Shown piece after piece: positions 37,094 through 49,861 of a stretch of DNA of 64,000 nt. This DNA comes from Haliotis asinina (taxonomy: Eukaryota; Mollusca; Gastropoda; Lepetellida; Haliotidae): positions 1,739,501-1,803,500 of the forward strand of contig NC_090285.1 of assembly GCF_037392515.1 (NCBI RefSeq). Reading direction: 5' to 3'. A program made the position numbers and the translations under genes. Numbering within the stretch: position 1 is the stretch's first letter; each line of letters begins with the position of its first letter. A model generated the notes under the pieces. The model ran no database searches and had not been told where the DNA came from. It saw only the letters and a list, made by a program, of their open reading frames with translations.

Positions 37094-37446
37094 CTTACAT
37101 TAAGTTTCTTTTTAACATAAATGTTCGGGAACAATCTAAGAAAATGGTATTATTTCAATTGCTAACTTGCTAGGATATGTATATGTCGTGAAATACATAA
37201 CGAAACCATTTTTACAACATAAGCAAGTATAAGGTTCCAGTTGATACAGTAGCCATTTTGATAGGGTATTGTATAAGTGATATGATAAATCAGATTTACA
37301 AGCATAACGCTGGGATAACCCAGAAATGAATGGCGGTGAATGGCCAGATGACCAACCCGTGGCATATGAATGTGTCCAGCAATGACGTCCATGGGTCAAC
37401 AGGAATACTGTCAGGGTAGTGGCGCCAGGCTGATCATAAGAATGGC

Positions 37447-38460
37447 TTATTTTTTCCATATTACATCATATGGCCAACTTTTGTACATCTTCGGGTCAAG
37501 TTTTTTGCCCCCAATATTCGGCTCATAGGCAGAAAAATTCAAACTCAATAATAGATCTACCAGTCGACGGCCATTGACGTCTGTCTTCATGAGGTCCCAC
37601 TCCATGAGAATAGCTGGAACATGGATCTCCTTGAAAAACCTCTCCGCGCCCGAGATAACATAGAATTCGTACTCTTGTATGTCCATTTTAATAACTGCCT
37701 TCTTGAAGGGCAGATAGGGTAAGGTGTCGTCTAGAGTTATAGTGTACGAGGCTGTTGGTTCCTGGCACGCTGACGCCGGAGATGACTCTGATGCTGGCAC
37801 TACGCTTGTAGCTCCAACGTTGCTAGCATACCGCTTGAAATTAACAAGGGTATTGTTTATTCCCAGAGGGTTGAATATTATGGTCATCCTGTCTGTCAGG
37901 CCACCTTTCTGGATGGACTTGCACAGTCGCTGGACATTCTCGATGAGGGGATCGACAGACACCACCTTCCTCCCCATCATGGCTGCTGACAGGGAGAAGG
38001 CACCAACATGGGACCCAAGGTCCATGAAGCCAAGTTCCGGGTCCTCCTTCAAAGCTGAATGAAGAAGATCGATATTAGAATGTTCCCACTGTCCCGTGAC
38101 TTTAATAGATTTGGACACATAGACGTCGACCAGGACATCATGGATATGTATTGGTGTCGACCCCGATGGCGTCTTCAAAGGAACACAGTCAAACTGAACA
38201 GTCCACGTACAGAACTCGTGTAGTGTCTGCATGTGACTACCGTTAAACCTGTACACCAGGGTCTTTGCAGGTCTTGACTTAGGCAGGTCTGTTTGGAGTA
38301 ATTTCTCCGACGTCCCACCGGGTCTGGACTGTGTCTGGGACGAACTGTCCATTGCCGTCCTAGTCTGGAATCGCGTCAGAACCACGTGTTCAAGAACCAG
38401 AACCGTACATGCAACAGCGACCACCGTCACGGCCAAGGTTCCACGGAGACGAAAAGACAT
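37447..38460 (-). CDS. FkbM-family methyltransferase-like, single-pass membrane protein
   Basis: 337 codons in one exon from the ATG at 38460. A longer in-frame ATG exists at 38535, but TTTCCAG|GTATCACC between them looks like a 3' splice site, so the upstream part is probably intron. Residues about 8-28 form a hydrophobic segment (LAVTVVAVACTVLVLEHVVL) after a short basic start, giving a type II signal anchor. The lumenal domain has a SAM-binding motif LGFMDLGSHVGAFSL, the acidic VVSVDPLIEN strand and the FkbM hallmark VIKMDIQEYEFYVISGAERF. FkbM-like proteins methylate small molecules or glycans; substrate unknown here. Such Golgi-type FkbM proteins are expanded in molluscs, an inference from memory. 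The frame is intact with no damage. An upstream non-coding exon is expected. Confidence 0.85.
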   Translation of the reverse strand: MSFRLRGTLAVTVVAVACTVLVLEHVVLTRFQTRTAMDSSSQTQSRPGGTSEKLLQTDLPKSRPAKTLVYRFNGSHMQTLHEFCTWTVQFDCVPLKTPSGSTPIHIHDVLVDVYVSKSIKVTGQWEHSNIDLLHSALKEDPELGFMDLGSHVGAFSLSAAMMGRKVVSVDPLIENVQRLCKSIQKGGLTDRMTIIFNPLGINNTLVNFKRYASNVGATSVVPASESSPASACQEPTASYTITLDDTLPYLPFKKAVIKMDIQEYEFYVISGAERFFKEIHVPAILMEWDLMKTDVNGRRLVDLLLSLNFSAYEPNIGGKKLDPKMYKSWPYDVIWKK

Positions 38461-38539
38461 GGTTTTCAGTAGATATGGTGATACCTGGAAAGTTGACAAC
38501 ACCACATTAAGCAGATATACCTGATGGTGAAACATACTG

Positions 38540-41500
38540 TTTTCACTGAATAAAGATGGCTTTTGTTAAAAATAGATAAACTAAGGAGAAATTTGATTTA
38601 CGTTAACCATGTGTCGGAGTTGGTTTACTTGCGATGACCATGGGAGTGTTGACAGTTGTTAGGTGATAATAGTTGGAATACCAGTTTGTCATAATAAGCC
38701 TATGTTACGGTGAGGGTGAGTGAGTAGGTTAGGTGAATGAGTGAGTATGGGTTAAGTGAGTGAATGAGTTTGGATCAATGTCATGATGTTTTGGTGCTTC
38801 CATGGCTATATGATAATGTTTCATAATTAATCCCGCAACCAGAAAGTCCTACAACCAACACTAGTCGTCGTGTACAACATCAACAAACTACAAATACAAA
38901 GGTACAACATACAACGTCACAATATACAACGGTACAATAGGCACGGGAACCTGGCAGGGTGTCTGCCCACTGTCGAAGCGCCAGTGCAGCAGAAGCAGGT
39001 TGGACATACACAGAGTACCAGTCTGAAATAAACAGCCTGTACATATGCAGATCCGGTGCGTGCGTGTGTGCGTGCGTGCGTGCGTGCGCGCGTGCGTGCG
39101 CGCGCGCGTTCCCCAATCTGAAATCTGTGCTATCATAAATGTTCATTTTACTTCCTCTGTTGCTGTCCTCTATTTCATACTTTTGAAAATTCTTTTTCTT
39201 TTGACACGGAATACCTTTTTCCATATTAAGACGTTTCCACGAAAAGACAGCGAATTAAGTCATCTTTGTATAAATTAAGTCATCCTATAATATTCACGTC
39301 ATTTCTATTATAATTGCCATTCTATAATGTTTCAAAACTAGTGGAAAATGGGGGGGAAACGCACAATTCCGTACACAACTGCCATTTCAGAGGTAACCTG
39401 ACACTATCTTGCCATTCTTGCGTTTGGAAAGACGATTACATCTGCAACGATGTATGCATATTTGAATGCCAGTCCAGAAGGTTAGTTATGACTTTGTTCA
39501 CGTTTATTCACAAAAGCACCACGCAGCCTCTCACATTTCCACAGAGTATAACTCCGGTGATATAATCTTAACTCATTATTACCGCGGATAGCAGTGCAAA
39601 GGACAATCACCTAATCAAAAGCCGGATAGTACACTATTGAAATAAACGTAAATACAGTAGGAAATATACGCTGTGGTTACGTGTTTACGTATGTTTGCCG
39701 ATATTCCATAGCTTCTGGCATATATCTCATACAAATCTATACTTTTGAAACATGCTCATTGTACATTTTCGTATACACGAGCACCTCGTTCATGCATGCC
39801 CTGAGAGCATTGTCAGGCATTTCCAAACAGGAACTGCAGAACAGATACCAAGGTAAATACATGATCATACAGTATTTCCTTTGAATTTCAGTGGGTGCTG
39901 CAATTTCCGATTTCGTTCTAAGTTTACTCGATTGGAAAACGTGGATTTCCTTTGTTGGGAAAACGCATGTAAATTTTCAAATTTGGAAATGTTTGTTCAG
40001 CTTCGATATTTATGTATCATAATGGATTTCGTGGGTAGTATGTATGTGAACGGCTCATACATGTTCATGTTCATGTTCATGTTCATGTTCATGTTCATGT
40101 TCATGTTACCTGTGCTCAAGCAAGATGATCATATGTTTCCGTCATGTGAATTACTTCATGGAATTTCACATATTGTAGTACGTTTGAAATCAACATTCAT
40201 GTGACCTCATTATTCTTTTCACGAAAAGAGTATGATAAAGACAACAGTATTATGCAAGCTAGTGCACCTTATTAATGTTTCGATTGATTAAAATGTTCAG
40301 TTGTGAACAAAGGGCGATGTGTTGCACCTTTGTCCTCGCAAGTGTTCCCCAGCGTCGCAATAGAATAGCACAATGTCATTATCTCTCTTGGAGCACGGCT
40401 AAATGCATCACAAGAACCAATTCGGAGTCTATTCCGCTCGCGCACCACTATTGTGACAGCAGTGACAGTACATCATTGGAATACTGTTGCACTGCATCTG
40501 ACCTTCCTTTATAGTCTCATAGTGCCTGAAACATGTTATCTCTCCATCCCATCAACCTTTGCTGTAACAACGCCATACATAAACTTTATGGTTGTCCACA
40601 TTTGTTTCACTAAGACAAAGGTATACGATAACAAGCAATGTCATATCAAATTATATATTCTGTCAGACATGATAATGAAAAACAGTTTTTTATCGTGTAG
40701 CGATTATAACCAGAGAACCCAGATGGCGGGTGCGTTCTCTGAGTATAGCATAGGCATGTTGGATCTCCGTGCTTATGGTGGAATTCGTCTTGATCGTCCG
40801 GTTTAAACTAATGTTCCATCAACTCAGATTGTGAGTAAATTTGACACAAGTATCTGTGATGTCGCATTGCTGTAAATTTCCTTTCAGTATTTATCATCAT
40901 AAACGGGCCAAGATCAAAACACACACCATTCATCGCCACATCGTATCCGTTTTATAGTCAAGAAGCAAACACGTTCTTCTGTAGGTATCTGCTGGTGTCA
41001 TGCTTCATACATGTATTCATATTGTTCGTACCTTTATTCGCCGTATAATGACTTAACGTCACTGCAGTTTGAGATCAATTCATAAGTAGTTAGAGAGAAG
41101 TAAAGTGAATCTGTGCAACATTATAATAAAATTGATTCTATTTGTTCATTCTAAGATTTGCGAGATAGGCGAATTTCAATGTTTCGAACTGTGTGCTGTA
41201 ACTTGATCGTTAATGTACTCTGGACGACACTGCGCAATGGTGTCTTGATGTAACACAGATGCTGAGATATCAGCTGTTGCACTTCATAAAGAATAATACA
41301 GACCGAGCCACATGTGCTTAGCAGACAATACTAAGTTATAGGTTTGGTGCTTGCTTAAAAGTACCTGAAGTTAAGCTATGTTATTCTACTACTACTTGAC
41401 TGTGGGTTATCTGCATGGAACAGAAGACAGTCATTATCACTACTACAACTGTTCCAGTTTTTTTCATTTTCTGTTTGTATTAACCGTGACATATGGATTC

Positions 41501-43690
41501 TAATGAGTTGCCTCATGCAGAAAGTGTTCAAATACATGTAAGCTGCAACATTCACCAGCTCGTTATTTCCTCTTAACACACTCTCTCGGCTGATGGTGAA
41601 GACCACGAAATACATACCGACAAGCTCAATCGCACATACACCAGCAAATGCTTTGTCTGTTTGTTGAGTGAGCCAATAAGTGATTTGCATACCAGCGCTC
41701 TAACGGTCACGTGTCTTCGGGATGACTCTAGGAGGTACTGTAGCTGTATTTGTATTTTCCAACGGTAATTTCAAGAAGCTGCCATTGCATTATGTAAAAC
41801 CGCTGAAGACACAGTAAATACGGAATCACATGTGATGTAAAAATTATCAGCTGTTGTACGTCTTTTCAAACATGATAATATTCACTGAAGAATACAATTA
41901 ATAATGTGGCGATTCACTGACAACAAAGTGTATTATATAAACTGTCGATACCACGTTATTAGTATGTTACATGTGTTGCAAAACAGTCGCAGCAACTGAA
42001 TAGTCCCGTCAAAGTATACGGCAATGTGCATGTCGGTGAAGCAATTAATTATCAAGAAATATGCATGGTTTGTCAATATCAACAGCTCCATTATATGCAT
42101 TTCCAACACAACGTTTTAAGGAGGGACCATATGCTTGCATTCATTGATTTGGAAATAATGCAGTTTGAAAAGAATGAAAAATCAAGGTACAAATAGGTTT
42201 ACCAATGCGTTTGTTGATGACGAGATGTGTGATAACTTTTTCAAGAACTTGACAGGATGTATGAGGTTTGGTTTGGAACGCCTGGCATGAATTCTTAACA
42301 CTACGTATTCTGATAGACTGCATCTTTTCAGGCGCATTTAATCTTTTCTTCGTCTTTTCTCGCACATATACAGGCTATCATATACAGCAGTGCAACAACA
42401 CATTTACCTGTGTGGCATTAGCTTCCTCCAGCTGAGTTTATCATTCGTCAATTTAAATCAGACAATCAAGTCAGAGGTAAAATATGCCTATGGTACAATC
42501 AATACCAATAAAAATGCTTGTCATTCAGATCTTTATCTGATGGTTATGGAATGTAATTTTATAATTGAAGATGCTTCCTGCACCTGCAGCCCCAACATAT
42601 GTGTTGTTAGTGTGTGAATCTTCAGAATTATTACTTGGTCCTTTTTCAACGGAATATAAGTTCTTTGCCTTTTATCAAAATTATATATTTTCAAGACACT
42701 AAGCGTCAGCCCTAATGTGCCCATGTCGGGAATCTAACACCGGTTTTTGACCTGACAAGCGAACGCATTAACCACAAGCGTACCCCATCATTCCTTGATA
42801 CTGTTCAAGAGTATACACAGGTACATGTATCATACCTTCAAGATTGAACCCAGTTAAGTCACCATATATCCTTCAGTTTTTATATTACTGACATGATCTG
42901 CACCACTGACAATTTAAAACAGGTACACATAACAATTGTTTGCAATCGTTAGATTCTTTAACAAATTTAGTTTTCCATTTGTTTAGCAGTAGTTTCTATT
43001 TCCAGGATATCAGGCACGAAGGCAGATTAACAGTTTCACTCATTAACAGTAAAGCGTAAAGATAATACGTTTTGGCACTTTGATAGTGCACATTATATTG
43101 CCTGATATTGGGATGCCAAAGTGATATAATATTATAATGTATCCCAATGAAATGAAAATGAAAACGCACGATCAACATAAATCTGCCAGGTAGTAAGTTT
43201 TCAATGTTATCGAACCTGCTTAGTTATATAAATTTGTTAACTAACTGTAACCACTAGAACTTTCTATAATGTACCCAACAGATGGAATCAAAATAGGTTT
43301 AAAGTATAGTCCCCCGGGTTACTGATTTTTTAGAAAACGCCCGCATGGGATAATTTATCTGTATTCCCAGTGGAAACAAGGGTCATACCAAGTATGTGCA
43401 GGTTTACACATTTACAACAGTAATTTACGCCGCGAAGCATTCATACATTGAAATCATCTTTTTTGAAAGCATAGATGAAATTTGTGCAATTATGATCAGT
43501 CGGATAATTCATCCAAGTGAACAATAAACTTAGGGACATGAAAATTAGGCGAAGATAAGAAGTGTACCTTAGGTCAGTTATCTAAACTGTATGGTAAAAA
43601 ATATAAACCGTTACGATATTACCTATTGATTAGAAAGACTTATCGGAACCCTAACACCGACCTACTGCCACCATCCCACCCTAGGTCTAC
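38540..43690. other. Five-kilobase gene-poor stretch
   Basis: It contains a GTGC/GCGT microsatellite (39056-39111), an ATGTTC hexanucleotide repeat (40061-40108), and a SINE head on the minus strand at about 42700-42790 (GTGGTTAATGCGTTCGCTTG read in reverse). No coding region with recognisable conservation is seen. A 104-codon minus frame at 41376-41690 was considered and rejected. Confidence 0.45.
40061..40108 (+). repeat. ATGTTC hexanucleotide microsatellite, 8 units
   Basis: Perfect repeats of CATGTT. A plus-strand frame through it reads alternating Met-Phe. Simple repeat. Confidence 0.95.
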
Positions 43691-43696
43691 CCTAAC

Positions 43697-43713
43697 CCCC
43701 CCCCCCCCCCCCC

Positions 43714-43750
<37 letters not shown>

Positions 43751-43760
43751 GCACGCACGC
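43697..43760. repeat. Poly-C / CT / CA compound microsatellite
   Basis: A run of about 18 C, followed by CT repeats, then CA and CACG repeats. It stands about 100 bases before the 57-bp array. Confidence 0.95.
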
Positions 43761-43860
43761 GAACTTCATTTAAGACTTTAGCATTACTGAGAGGGCATGG
43801 AAGAAGAGAAAATAATGTGGTTCAGGAACTAACACACTCCCGAGCATATATGTCGCTCAG

Positions 43861-44880
43861 GCCCATAGACCCCCGCATTCGAACCTTTCAAACAGATATT
43901 ATGTGTATGTCGGTCTGGCCCATAGACCCCCGCATTCGAACCTTTCAAACAGATATTATGTGTATGTCGGTCTGGCCCACAGACCCCCGCATTCGAACCT
44001 CTCAAACAGATATTATGTGTATGTCGATCTGGTCCATAGACCCCCGCATTCGAACCTTTCAAACAGATATTATGTGTATGTCGGTCTGGCCCATAGACCC
44101 CCGCATTCGAACCTCTCAAACAGATATTATGTGTATGTCGGTCTGGCCCATAGACCCCCGCATTCGAACCTCTCAAACAGATATTATGTGTATGTCGGTC
44201 TGGCCCATAGACCCCCGCATTCGAACCTCTCAAACAGATATTATGTGTATGTCGGTCTGGCCCATAGACCCCCGCATTCGAACCTCTCAAACAGATATTA
44301 TGTGTATGTCGGTCTGGCCCATAGACCCCCGCATTCGAACCTTTCAAACAGATATTATGTGTATGTCGGTCTGGCCCATAGACCCCCGCATTCGAACCTC
44401 TCAAACAGATATTATGTGTATGTCGGTCTGGCCCATAGACCCCCGCATTCGAACCTCTCAAACAGATATTATGTGTATGTCGGTCTGGCCCATAGACCCC
44501 CGCATTCGAACCTCTCAAACAGATATTATGTGTATGTCGGTCTGGCCCATAGACCCCCGCATTCGAACCTCTCAAACAGATATTATGTGTATGTCGGTCT
44601 GGCTCATAGACCCCCGCATTCGGACCTTTCAAACAGATATTATGTGTATGTCGGTCTGGCCCATAGACCCCCGCATTCGAACCTCTCAAACAGATATTAT
44701 GTGTATGTCGGTCTGGCCCATAGACCCCCGCATTCGAACCTTTCAAACAGATATTATGTGTATGTCGGTCTGGCCCATAGACCCCCGCATTCGAACCTCT
44801 CAAACAGATATTATGTGTATGTCGGTCTGGCCCATAGACCCCCGCATTCGAACCTCTCAAACAGATATTATGTGTATGTC
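43861..44880. repeat. 57-bp satellite, 18 units
   Basis: The unit is GCCCATAGACCCCCGCATTC plus GAACCTCTCAAACAGATATT plus ATGTGTATGTCGGTCTG. Units differ mainly at CTTTC/CTCTC and a few single bases. The 57-bp period and lack of stops leave two forward frames and one reverse frame open for more than 1 kb. Homogeneity is high, and no flanking exon signals support translation. Confidence 0.95.
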
Positions 44881-45361
44881 AAGAAAGACAAGTACGTTAA
44901 CAGTGCTGCTCGGTCATGGCTATCACTTCACTATGTGTTTCAAATTGTCTCAGTGCATTATGACGTGGTCGAACGCAATAACCAACCTCACGTGACGGTT
45001 ATATTACAGAACCACTGACATTCATGTTAAACTGGTGTCAGTCTTGTTATATTATATTTACCCATTACCATCTGTTCACGTGTGTACTAAATATATACAC
45101 ATGAGCATTAATTAAGCACCACCAAAAACAATTGTCGATTGTAACAAAAAGGGATGAAAATAGAGAAGTCAATCAGTTATATCTAAATACACATGCAGTT
45201 AGAATGAAATTCACGTGCTCACGACGTGCATGCTTTTCATGCTAAAGTTCTGTCATGGTACAAGCGACTGAGGGGTATAAAAAGTGAAATGACGTATTCT
45301 CATTGCTTTCTTATTGACGCATCAATAAGTGAACAATGCTGAAATTGAACTTTTTTTGTAC

Positions 45362-46058
45362 ATGCCGAGGTATAGGCTTTCTGAAAATACCAAATGGCAG
45401 GTTACTGGTATGCATGAAGCTGGTTTATCCTGTCGCAGCATTGGGTCCAGGTTGAATATCAATCACACTGTCATTAGTCACCTTGTAAAGCGACATGCAG
45501 CCACTGGTTACGTCAAGGATCGTCCACGATCAGGAAGGCCGAGAAAGACCACTCCCCGTGATGACCGTGCCCTAGTTCGCCTAGTAAGACGCAGGCCAAT
45601 GACCAATGCCAAAGATCCCGGAGAATAATGATCTCTCAACCAGCACCATCCGATGGAGGCTCAGGTCCGCTGGACTCCGTGCACATCGTCCAATCAGATG
45701 TCCCCTACTCACTGACAGACACAAGGCTCAACGTTTGGCGTGGTGTAATCAACGGCAAAACCAAATTCTGAGGACATGGCGCAGAATCCATTGGTCAGAT
45801 GAAAGCCGTTTTCTTCTTCGTGTTACTGATGGCCGTTGGCAAGTTTGGAGAAGGAGTAATGAGGCTTATCAACAGCGGATGATCCATGCAGCGGAACCCC
45901 TTAGCGGTGGCTATGTAATGGTGTGGGGGTGTATCTCCTACGACTGTAAGCTGAATCTTATCACCTTTCAAAGGGAACTCAATGGCCAAAGATACCAACA
46001 GGAAGTACTGGAAGCTGCTGTTGTTCCTCATTTTGAAAACGCCCTAAGGCCCCTTTAA
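45362..46058 (+). mobile_element. Tc1/mariner transposase, one frameshift and C-terminal truncation
   Basis: N-terminal HTH from MPRYRLSENTKWQVTGMHEA to RHAATGYVKDRPRSGRP, then a frame change near 45610-45625. The catalytic start follows: TSTIRWRLRSAGLRAHRP, LLTDRHKAQRLAW, IHWSDESRF (first Asp) and GGYVMVWGCISY. The protein ends ENALRPL at 46058, before the usual DNARPH second Asp and the third acidic residue. A different subfamily from the copy at 35379. Inactive. Terminal inverted repeats were not identified. Confidence 0.85.
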
Positions 46059-46059
46059 A

Positions 46060-48560
46060 CGTGTGTAAATCTGACAGCTAGATGATACGTAGATTTCAAA
46101 CATTGTTCATATGGCCGCAGGATGACACGTATGTTTTCCAACGTTAGTAAATTTGGGTAAAGCAGTCATTTTGTGTGGTGAATGTCCATGTGAGTGGGTG
46201 TTTATGGCTTAAGTCAGCTTTATGCAATGTCACGGCACAACAGATGTCACGGCGCAGCAGAAATGTCTCTCCCACAGTACTCTCGTGCGTTCAAAGATTT
46301 CTAAAAATCAAAAAATCTAAAAATTAACATTTATCATTCCATTTCTAACGACGAAACCATGACTTAAACGATGGCCATTTGCCCAACAATAATACTAATA
46401 CCCAGTTGGTATTTAGTCTATGTACAAGTTATAGGCATTGTTGTCATGTAGTCTATGTACAAGACATGGCAGTACTAGATCTATATAAAAACGGGTGAAA
46501 CAGAAGGCGTGTGACCGAAGACTGCCAAATCAAACTTTGAGGCAATATCTATATAATTTATATATTTGTGACCTTACATACACGCACTTTTGTCAGTGCA
46601 AACTGCAGTATACTGCTGACTATCCGACTAATCGGAACAAGAGGTCATCAATATTCCTATCCAAGCCTATCTGAAACATGTGCATGTATTATAAGTATAA
46701 AACACCCAATGCAATATACGTCATTATACCAAACACATATTTCAGGACATTTGGGACAATGGCACAAATGAAACACCCGATAAATGAAACACTTATTACA
46801 ATCTTACTTTAGTGTTTGAACGTGAGATCTAACGAACACGTGAGTAGGAGAACTTACCAGTTCACCACCTGAAACTGGAAACACCTGGTGAGTAAAGTTT
46901 AAAACCGATTTCTGGTCTCGTTTGTAGTTCAGCTCGTTTCCGTGCAAGTACGTTTGCCTGACTGACACACGGCACCAGCGTGTGCTCCGATTGGTGTGCA
47001 AAGTTGCAAGGGAAAATACTGACTGCCTTACGAGCTACGCTCCGGAGACATGCCGTGACGACAGACCACGAGACTACACCCACTCCAAAACTTCATTTGA
47101 GTGTGGTTAATATAAAGTCAAACAAACGTTTGTCTACAATAGTGAATATATCCAGTAAGAACAGCGGGGTCTTCGTTTTATTTTTTGCAATAACAGAGTT
47201 TAGTTATTATAATCAAAATAGCAACATTCCTTATTTCTTACGTAAATTCAAATAACATTACAGCTATCATTCCTTTCTTGTCTTCCATGATGCTTGGTCG
47301 AGGCCCACGGTTCTCCCAACACCTGTGTCGGGTTTTGGTTACATTTATAATGGATGTAACAACAGATTGCCTCGCGATGTCGAAAAACGACTCAATAACG
47401 TGTATGTAAGTCTCCCATAACTTCTCCAACGTCTACATATATAATTGATGTAACCACAGATTACCTTACAATGTCGAAAAATGACTCAATAACGTGCACT
47501 GGGGTGTTCCGTAGCTCTTCAGCACCTAGATTTTGTTTCTTGAATCCAGTGATGCATGTGACTTCATTCATCTGTACTTCCCGGTGGCTGGTCAATAGCA
47601 ACTGTAGCATAATGTGTTCACCAGAGTGGATGTTTCATTGATATATACAGACAGGATTTTTAAATGATTTTAGACAAAGAGTAAACGATGTTCACATCCA
47701 AATGAGGAGAAATCAGCTTTCATCGCTTACCGCAACCGATTATATGTACATATCAAGGAAACATTTGAAGGTTATCTTTGTAGGATAGAAATGGCAATAT
47801 ATGGAAGAGCCTTAGCGCGATTTCGATTAAGCTCCCATGTGCCATCTGTGGAAAAAGGCCTGTGGAGCAAGCTAGATGTATGGAATAGAGTATGTCCCTT
47901 TTGTACATGTGGTGATGGTTGGCCCAAGGTATGATAAACGTAGACAGCTGTATTTTGAAAAGAGTTTGTACCAAAAACCGGGTATGTACAATTTGTGAAA
48001 AGTAAGTCTGAAAATATTATTCTGAAGTTAGCCAAGGGAGAGGTAACTGTGAACTGTCTGCTGATACAAATGAGGTATTTCCTCTTATCAGTATATTGGC
48101 ACCAGGTAACTACGAAAGCCTAATGCTGCCACTTTTGTAGCATAAAATATTTTTTTCAAAGACAATTCTCGTTACTTCGATTATTTACTCGTTGCTTCGT
48201 GTATTTTCTCGTCCCTTCATGTTTCAGTCAAAAACTTGAAATTTCAAGCTTCTCAAACAACTCAGTTCTCGGCTACTTTTCACTCTAATTACCAGTAAAC
48301 TAACAAAGATGGGAATGTGTTGTTGTTACTATACTCTGCAGTGACAGGTAGCAGAACAAAACAGAATTTTCATTCTGTTCTCAAAAACACAAAAGTTGAA
48401 ACATAGAACAAACAAGTATATGTAAATATAATTAAAATATTTACATGATATCATTTGAAAAGGCACAGTGTTTCATATGTTTGGATAATTTGAGAGTGAG
48501 TGGTTGATAGTCACATTTCATGATAACAATACACGTACAGGTAGAGGGATTAACACAGAA
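46060..48560. other. Gene-poor stretch with one exon-like duplicated pair
   Basis: The only structured part is 47371-47525 (minus), two similar segments of 61-62 bp both reading HVIESFFDI. Elsewhere no conserved frame or repeat is recognised. Confidence 0.4.
47371..47525 (-). other. Two exon-like tandem copies encoding HVIESFFDI
   Basis: The segment at 47525-47465 is bounded by CTAG and GTAATC. The segment at 47432-47371 is bounded by GTAG and GCAATC. Both read ..HVIESFFDI(V/A)R. They differ by a 1-base length difference near the 5' end, so at least one is frame-shifted. No family recognised. They may be duplicated alternative exons or a decayed gene piece. Confidence 0.3.
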
Positions 48561-48563
48561 AGA

Positions 48564-48597
48564 TGGGGGTGGGGGTGGGGGGTAGGGGGTGGGGGCG
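48564..48597 (+). repeat. G-rich tract with G-quadruplex potential
   Basis: GATGGGGGTGGGGGTGGGGG followed by GTAGGGGGTGGGGGC gives five runs of five or more G separated by 1-3 bases. Confidence 0.8.
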
Positions 48598-49032
48598 ATA
48601 CCGTCCGAAGCATATTTCCTAAACTATTCTTGATAATCAGACTTGGAACACGTATGAAGCATAATAGATAGGTTTGCCATTTGGGGTTTAAACCCAGATA
48701 TGAATCTTTTGCGGTTTCCACCCAAATGTGACTTAGGCTGTGGGTAAAAAGATATCATGTTGTTAGGAGCAGATTTCCTTTAACTATACATGCTAGCTTC
48801 ATCAAATTTGGCACACATATCAAGCATGATCCATAGATGTGCCATTTAATGGTTATACTCAGATAAGAATTTTATTTTTTGCTGTATCCATGGACACGTG
48901 ACTTAGGCTGTGACTATGAGTATGTCATCTTGCTCGGAGCAGATCTCCTAAACTATACATGCTAGCTTCATCAAACTTAGAAATTAATCACATACCCTCA
49001 TATCCTTGTTTACCATAAACCCTGCTACTAAA

Positions 49033-49275
49033 GGTCACGTGCAACGTAAAACACAACTTTGCAGATTCTGATACCTTTAGGTATGCACTTACCGAAACAA
49101 ATCATGAAAAGTGCCAATTCAGTCTATAAAGTTGAAAAAAAAACGCAATGAAAAAAAGCCCGCGAAATCCGAGTTCAAACGATTCACTAAATTCCCCCCA
49201 GCGCTGGGGGAAAACTGGCTTCATGAGCTGTGCTGCGCTGCGCCCATAATGCATGGGCAGTGAATAGGTTCGCGG
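49033..49275. repeat. Dispersed repeat of about 245 bp, second copy
   Basis: Same landmarks as 35838-36082. The sequence before it (48720-48990) contains two approximately 190-bp tandem segments with ACTATACATGCTAGCTTCAT. Confidence 0.85.
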
Positions 49276-49861
49276 AGCTTGAAACACTATGCATGCTCGG
49301 AGTATGAGGTCGTGAGCAGTAGTCTAATCTTGGTTGTGTACTCAGACAAGTAAATAATCTACTCGTTACATAAAAAAAGCTTGTTGATTGTAGTAAGCAG
49401 CCTCTTTCTCAGAGAAAGCTCAATGTCTGGTTTATTGACACCTATATGTCTGCCTGCCTGTCTGCTAAAGACAATATACAAAAGACAACTTCAATCATTG
49501 ACCACATGCAATTTGAACTTAACACCTATCTTGATATACGCCATGAACAAAATAAATCGATTTATGACTCGTGCACCCGAGTCCAGTCTCTGCCACATTA
49601 TTTAATTAGGCAGGTGTGATACTAGTACACATGACAAATGTTTATGTCTGTGGGTTGCAAACAAACTACATCCATTTTTTCGGATGACTGGATTTGACGG
49701 AAACTGGTGCAAACTCTTTCAAGTCCTGCTTTGTACTTGGACGAATGGCACTTTCCAGTCACGCAGTATTTCACCATCTCTGCTGAGATGATTTTTGATT
49801 TGATCGAACTTAAATTCAGAAAACGTGTATTTACAAAACCCAACATCTCTATATACTTTCT

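Noticed and set aside
40020-40204. Met-Phe repeat peptide
   Set aside because: It comes from an ATGTTC microsatellite with no other coding evidence.
41376-41690. Minus-strand frame with a vague look of a GPCR transmembrane 6-7 region
   Set aside because: The hydrophobic pattern is weak, no NPxxY-type motif is present and no neighbouring exons were recognised.
43861-44880. CRISPR-like array
   Set aside because: The units are contiguous with no unique spacers, and the context is eukaryotic.
43817-45018. Long repeat proteins in two forward frames and one reverse frame
   Set aside because: Three overlapping frames on both strands stay open only because the 57-bp unit is a multiple of three and lacks stops. 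No gene signals.
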